Below, in pieces: positions 45,334 through 57,550 of a DNA stretch of 64,000 nt (position 1 is its first letter; every line of letters starts with the position of its first letter). A program made the position numbers and the translations under genes. A model generated the notes under the pieces. It worked only from the letters and a program-made list of their open reading frames with translations, made no database searches and was not told the DNA's origin. Source of the DNA: Pseudomonas sp. CAN1 (GTDB lineage Bacteria > Pseudomonadota > Gammaproteobacteria > Pseudomonadales > Pseudomonadaceae); NCBI RefSeq assembly GCF_030462585.1, contig NZ_JASMRU010000001.1, forward strand, positions 293,485-357,484. Direction: 5' to 3'.

Positions 45334-46182
45334 ATGTCGCCCCTGCTGTTCGCTTCCAGTGCCTTCGCCAGCACCATCCTGCTGCACGCCGCGCGCCTCG
45401 GCCTGAGCGCCGCCGAGTTGCGCCTGCGCGCGGGGATCGCCGAGGCGCAGCTGGCGGACCCGCGCGGGCGCATTCCCGCGCAGCAGGTGGAACGGCTGTG
45501 GAACGAATGCGAGCGCGCCAGCGGCAATCCGCAGTTCGGCTGCGAGCTGGTCAACGGCATGGCGACCCATTGCCTGCAGGGGCTGAACATCCTGCTGGAT
45601 TCGGCGCCGACCCTGGGGGCAAGCCTCGCCGCCTTCTGCGAGTTCGTACCGAGGGTGACCAACTGCGTGGAAGTGCGCCTGGAGGATGAGGGCGACAGCA
45701 GCCGACTGCGGCTCATCCCGATCAACCCGCAGCTGCACCACTTCGGCTTCGACGCGGCGGTGCTGACGCTGGTGCGCAACATCGCCCGGCGCATCGGCCA
45801 GTCGCCACATGAAGTGTTTCTCGCTGTGGGCATCGGCCCGCGCCAGCGCTGCGGCGAGACGCTGAGCGAATGGGGCGTGCCCTGGCAGCGGGCGCCCGCG
45901 CCATTCCTCTGCCTGCCGTCAACCCTGCTGGCGACGCCCCTGGCGGGCGCCAACGAGTTTCTCTACCAGAGCCTGCGCCGCCAGTGGAGCGGCGCGCGGG
46001 AAGCCGGGGAGGGCGACGGCCTGAGCCTGGCGCGCATCTGGTTGCGCTCCTCGGACCAGCCCATCGAGCGCATCGCCGAACGCATCGGCTACCGGCAGAG
46101 CGGCAACTTCATCCGCGCCTTCCGCAAGCGCTTCGGCGTCACCCCCAAGCAATTCCGCCTCGGCCAGCCCGGCGGGGCATGA
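45334..46182 (+). CDS. AraC family transcriptional regulator
   Basis: A 282-residue AraC protein with an arabinose-binding-type N-terminal domain and the C-terminal IERIAERIGYRQSGNFIRAFRKRFGVTPKQFR motif. It is shorter than the 342-residue AraC at 41874 because only part of the usual first helix-turn-helix is present before this motif. Upstream of a DUF1302/DUF1329 pair, which it probably activates, as is common in pseudomonads. Confidence 0.85.
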   Translation: MSPLLFASSAFASTILLHAARLGLSAAELRLRAGIAEAQLADPRGRIPAQQVERLWNECERASGNPQFGCELVNGMATHCLQGLNILLDSAPTLGASLAAFCEFVPRVTNCVEVRLEDEGDSSRLRLIPINPQLHHFGFDAAVLTLVRNIARRIGQSPHEVFLAVGIGPRQRCGETLSEWGVPWQRAPAPFLCLPSTLLATPLAGANEFLYQSLRRQWSGAREAGEGDGLSLARIWLRSSDQPIERIAERIGYRQSGNFIRAFRKRFGVTPKQFRLGQPGGA

Positions 46183-46266
46183 TCGGTTTTTGTCGCTCCC
46201 GGCTTGTGGTCGCCGCGCTCGCCCCGCGCAAGGTGGCCCCGCGGTAAAACCCATCCGGAGCCCATA

Positions 46267-48096
46267 ATGACAAGAATCCATCCGGCCCCCGCCCCCATTG
46301 CGTCCATGGGGCGGCGCCAGCACTGCATCGCCAGACCGCTACTGCTTGCCCTCGCGGTCGGCGCCGCGTTTCCCGCGCACGCCAGGACCTTCGAGCTGAA
46401 CGACGACTGGAACCTGTCCACCAAGACCACCCTGAGCCTGGGCGCCAGCTGGTCGGCACAGGACCCGGATCGTCACCTGATGACCCACGCCAACGCCGTC
46501 CAGGCCCAGCACATCAGCAACGCCGACGGCACCAGCGTAAGCGCCGACGACAACCGCCTGAACTTCAGGAAGGGCGACCCCATCTCGCAGATGTTCAAGG
46601 GCCTCACCGACTTCAGCCTGGAGGGCGACGGGCAGGGCGCCTTCATCCGCTTCAAGTACTGGTACGACCACGCCTACGAGACCGGCGACGGCCGCTTCAA
46701 GGACTTCGACGACAGTGGCTGGCCGACCCTCTCGCGCTACCACGGCTTCGACACCCTGGATGCCTATGTGTGGAAGGACATCGACGTCGCCGAGCACCCG
46801 CTCAACCTCAAGCTCGGCAAGCAGGTGCTGTCCTGGGGCGAGTCGATCCTGATCCAGAACGGCATCAACGTGATCAACCCGCTGGACTACAGCGCCTTCA
46901 ACAAGCCCGGCGTGGACATCAAGGAAGGCCAGCTGCCGGTGGAGATGCTCTCGTTCAACCTCGGGCTGAGCGACAAGGTCAACCTGGAAGGCTTCTACCA
47001 GTACAACTGGCGGCCCAGCGTGCTCGATGGCTGCGGCACCTTCTTCGCCACCAGCGACGCCATCCAGCCCGGTTGCGGGCCGCTGTACCTGAGCCAGGTG
47101 CAGACCGACGCGCAGATGCAGGCCGGCGGCCTTTACGCCTCCCACGGCGACGACCAGGACCCGTCCGACCAGGGCCAGTGGGGCGTCGCCCTGCGCACCC
47201 TGATCAGCTCGCTGAACGATGCCGAGGCGGCCTTCTACTACGCCAACTACCACGCGCGCCTGCCGTATCTGGAACTCACCGCGCGGGATGCCAGCAAGCC
47301 CGGCACCTTCCCCCTCGGCCGCGTGCAGGGCCCGGTCTACGCTGCCGCCTTCCCGGAGAACATCCACCTCTACGGCCTGAGCATCAACGGCGCGCTGCCC
47401 GGCTGGGGCACCTCGCTGGCGGCGGAACTGAGCTACCGGCCGAACATGCCGGTGGCGCTCAACGGCCCGGACATGAACGTGGCGATGATCACCGGCCCTT
47501 CCGGCAGCTCGTCGATCACCGACGTGCCGGCCAACGCCTCCACCACCGGCCAGTCCCTGGATGGCTGGGTGCGCAAGCCGGTCTGGCAGATGACCGCCTC
47601 GGCCACCCAGATCATCGACAACGTGCTCGGCGCCACGCGCCTGACCCTGCTCGGCGAGGCCGGTGTGGTGCATGTCGGCGATGTCGGCGACGAGCGCCTG
47701 GGGCGCAACTCCGCCTTCGGCCGCAGCGCGCCGCTCAATGGCAGCCAGTGCAACACCGCGGCCAGTGGCGTGACCAACCGCTACTGCACCGATGACGGTT
47801 TCACCACGCCCTGGTCCTGGGGCTACCGCCTGCGCGCCGGCCTGGAGTACAGCGACGTGTTGCCGGGGGTGAACATGCTGCCGAGCCTGAACTTCCGCCA
47901 CGACGTCGAGGGCTATTCCTACGATCCGGGCGGCCCGTTCCAGGAAGGGCAGATGGCCGCCGGCCTGTCGCTGGCCTTCAACTACCTCAACGATTACAGC
48001 CTGGAGTTTGGCTACAACAGCTTCTTCGGCTCCAACAAGTACAGCACGCTCGACGACCGCGACTTCTACAGCGTCAGCGCCAAGGTCGACTTCTGA
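46267..48096 (+). CDS. DUF1302 family outer membrane protein
   Basis: A 609-residue protein with a signal peptide (cleavage after PAHA at about 39) and beta-barrel features: alternating aromatic strands, ending KVDF. DUF1302 proteins are predicted porin-like outer membrane proteins tied to export or uptake of hydrophobic compounds. It pairs with DUF1329 11 bases later. The frame opens at 46204, but the ATG at 46267 with GGAG at 46256-46259 is better. Confidence 0.85.
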   Translation: MTRIHPAPAPIASMGRRQHCIARPLLLALAVGAAFPAHARTFELNDDWNLSTKTTLSLGASWSAQDPDRHLMTHANAVQAQHISNADGTSVSADDNRLNFRKGDPISQMFKGLTDFSLEGDGQGAFIRFKYWYDHAYETGDGRFKDFDDSGWPTLSRYHGFDTLDAYVWKDIDVAEHPLNLKLGKQVLSWGESILIQNGINVINPLDYSAFNKPGVDIKEGQLPVEMLSFNLGLSDKVNLEGFYQYNWRPSVLDGCGTFFATSDAIQPGCGPLYLSQVQTDAQMQAGGLYASHGDDQDPSDQGQWGVALRTLISSLNDAEAAFYYANYHARLPYLELTARDASKPGTFPLGRVQGPVYAAAFPENIHLYGLSINGALPGWGTSLAAELSYRPNMPVALNGPDMNVAMITGPSGSSSITDVPANASTTGQSLDGWVRKPVWQMTASATQIIDNVLGATRLTLLGEAGVVHVGDVGDERLGRNSAFGRSAPLNGSQCNTAASGVTNRYCTDDGFTTPWSWGYRLRAGLEYSDVLPGVNMLPSLNFRHDVEGYSYDPGGPFQEGQMAAGLSLAFNYLNDYSLEFGYNSFFGSNKYSTLDDRDFYSVSAKVDF

Positions 48097-48107
48097 GGAA
48101 CCGCCCC

Positions 48108-49457
48108 ATGCAGCTTTCGAAACTCTCCGCCCTGGCGCTGGCCATGGGCCTGGCGTTCTGCGCCCATGCCTCCGCATCCGCCAACACTCCGGCCGACCTC
48201 GGCACCAACCTGACCCCGGTCGGCGCCGAAAAGGCGGCCAATGCCGACGGCAGCATTCCCGCCTGGGATGGCGGCCTGAAACCCGACGCCGGGCAGGTCG
48301 ACGCCAAGGGCGGCTACGCCAATCCCTACGCCGCCGAGCAGCCACTGTTCACCATCACCCCGGCCAACGCCGGGCAGTACAGCCAGTGGCTCAGCCCCGG
48401 CGAGCAGGCGATGCTCAAGCGCTATCCGAACACCTACAAGATCAACGTCTACCCCAGCCACCGCAGCGCGCGGCTGCCCGACGAGATCAACTCCGCGACC
48501 CGCGACAACGCCGCCAATGCCAAGCTCGCCGACGGCGGCAACGGCGTGCTGAACTACCAGCGCGGCGTGCCTTTCCCGCTGCCCAGAGAAGGCGTCGAGG
48601 CAATCTGGAACCACATCACCCGCTACCGCGGCGGCAGCATCGAGCGCACCTTCAGCTCGGCCAACGTGAAGGAGAACGGCGTCTACAGCCTGGTCCGCTC
48701 GCAGACCGACATGAACTACGCCGAGACCGTCGATGACCTGCCGCCGGGCGCCAACCTGCTGTACCTGTTCAAGACCCGCGTGCTGGAGCCGGCGCGGCTG
48801 TCCGGCGAGGCGGTGCTGACCCACGAGCCGATGGACCAGCTCGCCGAACCGCGCGCCGCCTGGCAGTACATCCCCGGCCAGCGCCGGGTGCGCCGCGCCC
48901 CGTTGATCGCCTACGACAACAGCGCGCGCTACAGCGACGGCATGGTCACCGCCGACAGCCTCGACGGCTTCAACGGCGCACCGGACCGCTACGACTGGAA
49001 GCTGCTGGGCAAGCAGGAACTGTTCGTGCCCTACAACAGCTTCCGCCTGTACGACCGCTCGGTGAAATACGCCGACATCCTCAAGACCGGCCATATCAAC
49101 CCGGACCTCGCACGCTTCGAGAAGCACCGCGTCTGGGTCGTCGAGGCGACCCTCAAGCCGGGTGCGCGCCACGTCTACAGCAAGCGCCGCTACTACCTCG
49201 ACGAGGACAGCTGGAACATCCTCCTCGGCGAGCTCTACGACAGCCGTGGCGAGCTGTGGCGCAACTACCAGTCCCACGCCATGCCGTACTACGACAAGCA
49301 GTTCACCTTCGAGGCCCTGGCCGCGGCCTACGACCTGATCAGCGGGCGCTACTTCGTCAACGGCCTGATGAACGAGGAGAACAGCGCCATGAAGACCGGC
49401 CAGCACGCGAAGATGAGCGACTACACACCGTCCGACCTGCGCCGCTGGGCCAAGTAG
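48108..49457 (+). CDS. DUF1329 family exported protein
   Basis: A 449-residue protein with signal peptide (about 1-25) and the start GTNLTPVGAEKAANADGSIPAWDGGL, typical of DUF1329, a LolB/LolA-related fold predicted to carry lipids in the periplasm. It is nearly always next to DUF1302, as here. Substrate unknown; the fatty-acid-like degradation genes that follow suggest an acyl or ester compound. Confidence 0.88.
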   Translation: MQLSKLSALALAMGLAFCAHASASANTPADLGTNLTPVGAEKAANADGSIPAWDGGLKPDAGQVDAKGGYANPYAAEQPLFTITPANAGQYSQWLSPGEQAMLKRYPNTYKINVYPSHRSARLPDEINSATRDNAANAKLADGGNGVLNYQRGVPFPLPREGVEAIWNHITRYRGGSIERTFSSANVKENGVYSLVRSQTDMNYAETVDDLPPGANLLYLFKTRVLEPARLSGEAVLTHEPMDQLAEPRAAWQYIPGQRRVRRAPLIAYDNSARYSDGMVTADSLDGFNGAPDRYDWKLLGKQELFVPYNSFRLYDRSVKYADILKTGHINPDLARFEKHRVWVVEATLKPGARHVYSKRRYYLDEDSWNILLGELYDSRGELWRNYQSHAMPYYDKQFTFEALAAAYDLISGRYFVNGLMNEENSAMKTGQHAKMSDYTPSDLRRWAK

Positions 49458-49501
49458 GGCCTTTGCTCCTTTGCCCCGGCTGGGCGCAGCCGGGGCTCTT
49501 G

Positions 49502-49540
49502 CGCCGCCTCCGGAGACCGGAGGCGGCGTTCTTGTTTTTG
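49502..49540 (+). terminator. Terminator after the DUF1302/DUF1329 operon
   Basis: Stem CGCCGCCTCCG / CGGAGGCGGCG followed by TTCTTGTTTTT. A second GC hairpin, GCCCCGGC / GCCGGGGC, is just before it at 49473-49496. Confidence 0.85.
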
Positions 49541-49576
49541 CCGGGGTGCTGATGGGGAGGCCGGCGCGAGAGCAAT

Positions 49577-49715
49577 CCCTCACCCTAACCCTCTCCCAGA
49601 GGGAGAGGGGACTGTTCGGAGCGCGCTGAACGTTTGGTGCTCGCCGGCGGAACCCGAAACCTCCGCTGAACGCCAAGCGGCTCCCTCTCCCCCTGGGAGA
49701 GGGCTGGGGTGAGGG
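49577..49715. repeat. 139-bp dispersed repeat with CCCTCACC ends, copy 1
   Basis: The element begins CCCTCACCCTAACCCTCTCC and ends with the inverse, GGAGAGGGCTGGGGTGAGGG. The interior of about 80 bases is only partly conserved with the copy at 62029. A REP pair follows in both cases. Confidence 0.75.
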
Positions 49716-49738
49716 CAAGCCCGAGCACAGAAGCCCCT

Positions 49739-49815
49739 GTAGGAGCGAGCTTGCTCGCGAACCGCCCAACCCTGTTGCCTCCAGCGAGCCCTTTCGCGAG
49801 CAAGCTCGCTCCTAC
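49739..49815. repeat. REP inverted pair
   Basis: GTAGGAGCGAGCTTGCTCGC at 49739 and its inverse ending GCTCGCTCCTAC at 49815, in the gap before the beta-oxidation operon. Confidence 0.85.
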
Positions 49816-49838
49816 AAAGAGCTACCCTTTCGATCCCC

Positions 49839-49878
49839 TCGACAATAAAAAAACAACATCGTATTCTGCACAGCGGAA
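49839..49878 (+). promoter_or_regulatory. Promoter with overlapping IclR-type operator for the beta-oxidation operon
   Basis: TCGACA (49839-49844) and TATTCT (49862-49867) are 17 bases apart and fit a sigma-70 promoter. TTCTGCACAGCGGAA (49864-49878), a near-palindrome around ACA, overlaps the -10 element. The same 15-mer, inverted with one difference, lies in the promoter region at 55850. Confidence 0.6.
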
Positions 49879-49929
49879 CAATATTCCGTTAAAAACTCCA
49901 GCGATAACAAAAGCCAAACGGAGTCCAGC

Positions 49930-52023
<2,094 letters not shown>

Positions 52024-52032
52024 GGACCCGCC

Positions 52033-53223
<1,191 letters not shown>

Positions 53224-53233
53224 GGCCAGGACC

Positions 53234-54364
53234 ATGGACTTCAAACTGAGCGAAGAGCAGCAGATGCTGCAGGACACCGCGGCCCGCCTGGTCCGTGACG
53301 CTTACCCGTTCGACAAGCGCGAGGGTTTCAGCAAGAGCGAGCTGGGCTACAGCGCCGAGTTCTGGCGCCAGCTCGGCGAGCTGGGGCTGACCTCGGTGTC
53401 GCTGCCGGAAAGCCACGGCGGCTTCGGCGGCGGCGTGGAAAGCATGCTGGTGCTCACCGAGCTGGGCCGCGGCCTGTGCCTGGAGCCCTACCTGCAATCG
53501 GTGGTGCACGGCGGCGGACTGATCGCCCAGCAGGGCAGCGACGCGCAGAAAGACCATTGGCTGCCACGCATCGCCAGCGGCGAAGCGCAACTGGCGGTCG
53601 CGCTGGAAGAGCCGCAGAGCCACTACCAGCTGCACGACGTGCAGACTCGCGCGGAGCAGGTCGGCAACGGCTGGAAGCTGAGCGGGCGCAAGGCAGTGGT
53701 GATCGGCGGGCAGAGCGCCACGGCGATCCTGGTCTCGGCGCGGGTGTCCGGCAACGCGCGGGACGAGGCCGGCATCGGCCTGTTCCTCGTCGATCCGCAG
53801 CAGGCCGGCGTCAGCCGCCGCGAGTACCCGACGGTGGACGGCCAGCGCGCCTGCGAGCTGTTCCTCGACGGCGCCAGCGGCGAAGCCCTCGGCACGCCTG
53901 GCGAGGCACTGCCGGCGTTGCGTTATCAACAGGGCCGCGCCATCGCCGCGCAGTGCGCCGAAGCCCTCGGCAGCCTGCAGGAAGCCTGCGCGCTGACCCT
54001 GGACTACCTGAAGACGCGCAAGCAGTTCGGCATGCCGATCGGCAAGTTCCAGGTCCTGCAGCACCGCATGGTGGACATGCGCAGCGAGCTGGAACAGGCC
54101 ACCAGCATGGCGATCCTCGCCGCCTGCGTCGCCGACCAGCCCGACAGCGCCGAGCGCAGCCGCACCCTGGCGGCGGCCAAGTTCATCGTCACCCGCGCAG
54201 CGCGTTTCGTGGCCGAGCAGGCGATCCAGCTGCACGGCGGCATCGGCATGACCTGGGAATACGTCCTCGCGCACCACGCCAAGCGCCTGGTGATGCTCAG
54301 CCACCAGCTGGGGGACGACGATCATCACCTGAAGGTTTATGCGGGGTTGATGGAAGTCGCCTAA
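53234..54364 (+). CDS. Acyl-CoA dehydrogenase, PimD-like small subunit
   Basis: A 376-residue protein of the same fold as its neighbour but diverged. The N-terminus FKLSEEQQMLQDTAARLV and LKTRKQFGMPIGKFQVLQHR identify the family; QLHGGIGMTWEYVLAHHAKR ends the core. It lacks the usual C-terminal catalytic and flavin-contact segment found in single-gene dehydrogenases, as expected of a partner subunit. The start is ten bases after the large-subunit stop. Confidence 0.86.
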   Translation: MDFKLSEEQQMLQDTAARLVRDAYPFDKREGFSKSELGYSAEFWRQLGELGLTSVSLPESHGGFGGGVESMLVLTELGRGLCLEPYLQSVVHGGGLIAQQGSDAQKDHWLPRIASGEAQLAVALEEPQSHYQLHDVQTRAEQVGNGWKLSGRKAVVIGGQSATAILVSARVSGNARDEAGIGLFLVDPQQAGVSRREYPTVDGQRACELFLDGASGEALGTPGEALPALRYQQGRAIAAQCAEALGSLQEACALTLDYLKTRKQFGMPIGKFQVLQHRMVDMRSELEQATSMAILAACVADQPDSAERSRTLAAAKFIVTRAARFVAEQAIQLHGGIGMTWEYVLAHHAKRLVMLSHQLGDDDHHLKVYAGLMEVA

Positions 54365-54383
54365 GGCGCACCGCCGTCTCTTT

Positions 54384-54460
54384 GTAGGAGCGAGCTTGCT
54401 CGCGAACGGATTCCCCGGCGACTTCGGTGCTGGGCGGTTCGCGAGCAAGCTCGCTCCTAC
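54384..54460. repeat. REP inverted pair
   Basis: GTAGGAGCGAGCTTGCTCGC at 54384 and its inverse ending GCTCGCTCCTAC at 54460, directly after the dehydrogenase operon; may serve as its terminator. Confidence 0.85.
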
Positions 54461-54520
54461 AAAGCCCAAAGCGGTTTCCAGGGAAACATCCGCGCACTCC
54501 GGACGGCCCCTTTCAGGAGG

Positions 54521-54643
54521 CCTCGTTGAATTGGAGTTTCAGGGGTTGAGCGGCATGGATGTCGCGAGAGCCACGATGGGCCAGGGATGGCCCTTCGTGG
54601 GGGGACGCCTAGTTCGTGCCCCTGAAACTTCGATTCAACGAGG
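54521..54643. repeat. 25-bp inverted repeat flanking 73 bases
   Basis: CCTCGTTGAATTGGAGTTTC (left arm 54521-54545) and TGAAACTTCGATTCAACGAG (right arm 54619-54643) are inverse copies with two mismatches. The short frame read in this stretch is not a convincing gene. Looks like a small non-coding mobile element. Confidence 0.65.
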
Positions 54644-54646
54644 GTA

Positions 54647-54666
54647 TTTTTCGCCTAGGCGAAAAA
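54647..54666. repeat. Perfect 20-bp palindrome
   Basis: TTTTTCGCCTAGGCGAAAAA, immediately beside the inverted repeat above. It could act as a bidirectional terminator, since T- and A-tracts flank a CGCC/GGCG stem. Confidence 0.7.
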
Positions 54667-54805
54667 CCGGATGGAGGGGCAAGACCTTTGCCTACTTTGG
54701 GTGGGGCGGCCATCCGTATTTTCAAAGTGGGTCGCCCGAGGGGGCGAAACAAAATGCTCGCGCGCACGCCGAAGCGACGCGGGAAACAAGGCGTGAGGCT
54801 GACAC

Positions 54806-54905
54806 ATCGCGGACGGAGTCCGCTCCTACGTGAGCGCATGACGCCGTCGTTCAGTAGAGCACCGAGTCAGCCGCGATGGATGTCGCGGAGAAGCTCCGCT
54901 CCTAC
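54806..54905. repeat. Two half REP units, GGACGGAGTCC variant
   Basis: ATCGCGGACGGAGTCCGCTC at 54806-54829 and a decayed copy at 54883-54905, both ending CTCCTAC and both in the same direction. They lie just downstream of the IclR gene. Confidence 0.65.
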
Positions 54906-54921
54906 AAAAGCTTGCGGACGA

Positions 54922-55707
54922 TCAGGCCCCAAGACTCTCGATATCCCGCGCCAGAATCTCCAGCTCATGCGCCAGCGACCCACGCAGCGTCTCCTCGCTG
55001 AGCTGGAACGACGGCGCCCCGCAGGTCAGCGCCATCAGCCCGCCGTCGGCCAGGCGCAGCGGCACGCCGGCCGCACGCACGTTGCGGTCCCAGTCGCCGA
55101 GGGACAGGCAGAAACCATGCTGGCGGAACTCCTCGAAGGACGCCTCCAGCGAAGCACGCATGACCGACCAATCGCCCTCATGGCGCTCCTGCAGGGCCGA
55201 CAACAGATGCTCGCGCTCCTGCTCCGGAGTCGCAGCAAGGTACGCGCGGCCGGCAGCAGTGGTCGCCAGCGGCAGGCGCACACCGGCGTCCATGCGCAGC
55301 GAAGTGGCTTCCGGCGGGCGGCAGTTTTCCACGTAGATCATCGACAGCCAATCGCGGCAGGTCAGGCCGACCGTGGTGTTGGTGCGACGGGCGAAGGCGT
55401 CCATGTACGGCTTGGCCAGCTGGCGTACGCGCAGGTTGGAAACGTAGGCGTAACCCAGCGCCAGCACGCCGGAGTCCAGCTGGTACTTCTCGTGCTGCTG
55501 CGAGTAGCAGAGGTAGCCGAGCTGGGTGAGGGTGTAGGTCATGCGCGACACCGTCGCCTTGGGCAGGCCGGTGATCCGCGAGATTTCCTGGTTGCCGAGC
55601 ACCACCGAGCCGTGGGTGAAAGCGCGCAGCACGTCCAGTCCGCGGGCGAGTGCCTCGACGTACTTGCGGTCCTTGGGGTTGCTGCTGTCTTCGACTTCGT
55701 CGCTCAT
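54922..55707 (-). CDS. IclR family transcriptional regulator
   Basis: A 261-residue protein with an N-terminal winged helix (GNQEISRITGLPKATVSRMTYTLTQLGYL, about 39-67) and the IclR effector domain. The frame extends to 55845, but the ATG at 55707 gives the usual length. It is divergent from the acyl-CoA ligase and follows the beta-oxidation operon. Matching 15-bp near-palindromes in both promoter regions are the best candidates for its binding sites. Effector likely the degraded acid or its CoA ester. Confidence 0.88.
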   Translation of the reverse strand: MSDEVEDSSNPKDRKYVEALARGLDVLRAFTHGSVVLGNQEISRITGLPKATVSRMTYTLTQLGYLCYSQQHEKYQLDSGVLALGYAYVSNLRVRQLAKPYMDAFARRTNTTVGLTCRDWLSMIYVENCRPPEATSLRMDAGVRLPLATTAAGRAYLAATPEQEREHLLSALQERHEGDWSVMRASLEASFEEFRQHGFCLSLGDWDRNVRAAGVPLRLADGGLMALTCGAPSFQLSEETLRGSLAHELEILARDIESLGA

Positions 55708-55849
55708 GGGGCCTCGGCGGGGGAACTGTGTGGCGGCGCCACGGGCGGCGCGGGCGAACGATAGCAGATCGCCCCAACGCCACCCAGCGGTCCGCGTGTG
55801 CTCGTTGCACGGAGCTAGCCTATCGCATACCATCGATTTCGACACACTG

Positions 55850-55864
55850 TTTCGCTGTGCAGAA
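55850..55864. promoter_or_regulatory. IclR-type operator before the acyl-CoA ligase
   Basis: TTTCGCTGTGCAGAA is the reverse complement of the site at 49864 with one difference. It lies between the divergent IclR and ligase genes, 55 bases before the ligase start. Confidence 0.6.
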
Positions 55865-55918
55865 CAACAATTCGAAGCCAGAGCCGATCCAGGCTCGGAA
55901 AAAGCAACGGAGAAGTCG

Positions 55919-57550
55919 ATGTCCGCTCAACCGACCGGTCACGTGGCCCGCGAGATCACCCGTCACGCCTACCAGAACCTCCACGACCTGCTGCGCGATG
56001 CCTGTCGCCAGTTCCCCGAGCGCCAGGCGTTCTCCTGCGGCGACAGCCACCTGAGCTTCGCCGAGCTGGAGCGCCAGACCGATGCCTTCGCCCGCTACCT
56101 GCGCCACCACGCCGGCCTGCAACCCGGCGACCGCCTGGCGCTGATGCTGCCCAACTCCCTGCAGTACCCGATCGCCACCTTCGGTGCGCTGAAGGCCGGC
56201 GTGGTGCTGGTGAACACCAACCCGCAATACACCGCCAGCGAGCTGCGCCACCAGCTGGCCGACTCCGGCGCCAGCGCCGTGCTGCTGCTCGATCGTCTGT
56301 TGCCGCTGCTGCGCGGCGTGCAGGCGCACAGCGACATCCGCCAGGTGCTGCTGACCTCCAGCGACGATATCGAGCGCCCGCAGTTCGACAGCGACGAGGC
56401 CGACTGCACGCGCTTCCAGCAGGCCCTGCGCCTGGGTGCCGAAGCGCCGCCAGTTGAGGCCGAGGCGGGCCTGGATCGCCTCGCCCTGCTGCAGTACACC
56501 GGCGGCACCACCGGTGTCTCCAAGGGCGCGATGCTCAGCCACCGCAGCCTGATCGCCAACGTCGTGCAGACCCTGGAGCTGTTCCTGCGCCCCGGCCTGC
56601 TGGAGCCGGCCACCGACGTGCGCATCGCGCCGTTGCCGCTGTACCACATCATGGCGTTCTCGACGAACCTGCTGTCCTCGGTGGGCATGGGCCTGCACAC
56701 GGTGTTCATCCGCGACGGCCGCAACCTCGACGAAATCCTCGGCGCCATGCGCCGCTACCCCTTCACCCTGATGAGCGGGATCAACACCCTGTTCGTCGGC
56801 CTGATGAACCACGCGGATTTCCCCGGCATCGACTTCAGCCACCTGAAGTGGGTGACCTCCGGCGGCGCGCCGCTGAACCGCGAAGTCGGCCGGCGCTGGG
56901 AAGCGTTGACCGGCGCACCGGTGCGCGAAGGTTTCGGCCTCACCGAAGCCTCGCCGGTGGTCTCCACCGGCACGCTGCTGAGCCCCTACCGCGAGGGATA
57001 CGTCGGCCAGGCGCTGGTGGATACCGAGCTGCGCACCGTGGACGAGGCGGGCAACGACACCGGTCCCGACCAGCCGGGCGAGCTGTGGCTGCGCGGCCCG
57101 CAGGTGATGCAGGGCTACTGGCAGCGCCCGGAGGAAAGCGCCCAGGTGCTGACCGCCGATGGCTGGCTGAAGACCGGCGACATCGCTGAGCTGGACGCCA
57201 ACGGCATGCTGAAGATCGTCGACCGCAAGAAGGACATGATCCTGGTCTCCGGCTTCAACGTGTTCCCCAACGAGGTGGAAGACGCAGTGATGCGCCACCC
57301 CGGCGTGCGCGAGTGCGTGGCCATCGGCGTGCCGGACGAGCGCAAGGGCGAATCGGTGAAGCTGTTCGTCAGCCTCAAGGACGACACCCTGGCGCCGGCG
57401 CAGATCATCGCCCACTGCCGCGAGCACCTCACCGGCTACAAGGTGCCGAGCTTCGTCGAGGTGCTCGACGAGCTGCCCAAGACCAGCGTCGGCAAGCTGT
57501 TGCGTCGGCAGCTGCGCGACCTGGAACTGGCCAAAAGGTCCACCCTGTGA
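55919..57550 (+). CDS. Acyl-CoA ligase (AMP-forming, FadD/PimA-like)
   Basis: A 543-residue ANL-family ligase. The P-loop YTGGTTGVSKGAM begins at about 193; PLYHI, GFGLTEASPVVS, TGDIAELDANGMLKIVDRKKDMI and the C-terminal KTSVGKLLRRQL (catalytic lysine) follow. It activates a carboxylic acid with ATP and CoA. The open frame extends to 55541 across the operator; the ATG at 55919 with ACGGAGAAG upstream gives the family start. Resembles long-chain and PimA-type ligases; substrate not decided. Confidence 0.9.
   Translation: MSAQPTGHVAREITRHAYQNLHDLLRDACRQFPERQAFSCGDSHLSFAELERQTDAFARYLRHHAGLQPGDRLALMLPNSLQYPIATFGALKAGVVLVNTNPQYTASELRHQLADSGASAVLLLDRLLPLLRGVQAHSDIRQVLLTSSDDIERPQFDSDEADCTRFQQALRLGAEAPPVEAEAGLDRLALLQYTGGTTGVSKGAMLSHRSLIANVVQTLELFLRPGLLEPATDVRIAPLPLYHIMAFSTNLLSSVGMGLHTVFIRDGRNLDEILGAMRRYPFTLMSGINTLFVGLMNHADFPGIDFSHLKWVTSGGAPLNREVGRRWEALTGAPVREGFGLTEASPVVSTGTLLSPYREGYVGQALVDTELRTVDEAGNDTGPDQPGELWLRGPQVMQGYWQRPEESAQVLTADGWLKTGDIAELDANGMLKIVDRKKDMILVSGFNVFPNEVEDAVMRHPGVRECVAIGVPDERKGESVKLFVSLKDDTLAPAQIIAHCREHLTGYKVPSFVEVLDELPKTSVGKLLRRQLRDLELAKRSTL

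Noticed and set aside
45334-46182. Frameshift or truncation of the AraC gene
   Set aside because: The C-terminal recognition helix region is complete and the frame is uninterrupted; the shorter length is within the family range.
54616-55764. 382-codon plus-strand frame over the repeats and iclR
   Set aside because: Begins inside the inverted-repeat element and then runs antisense to the IclR gene.
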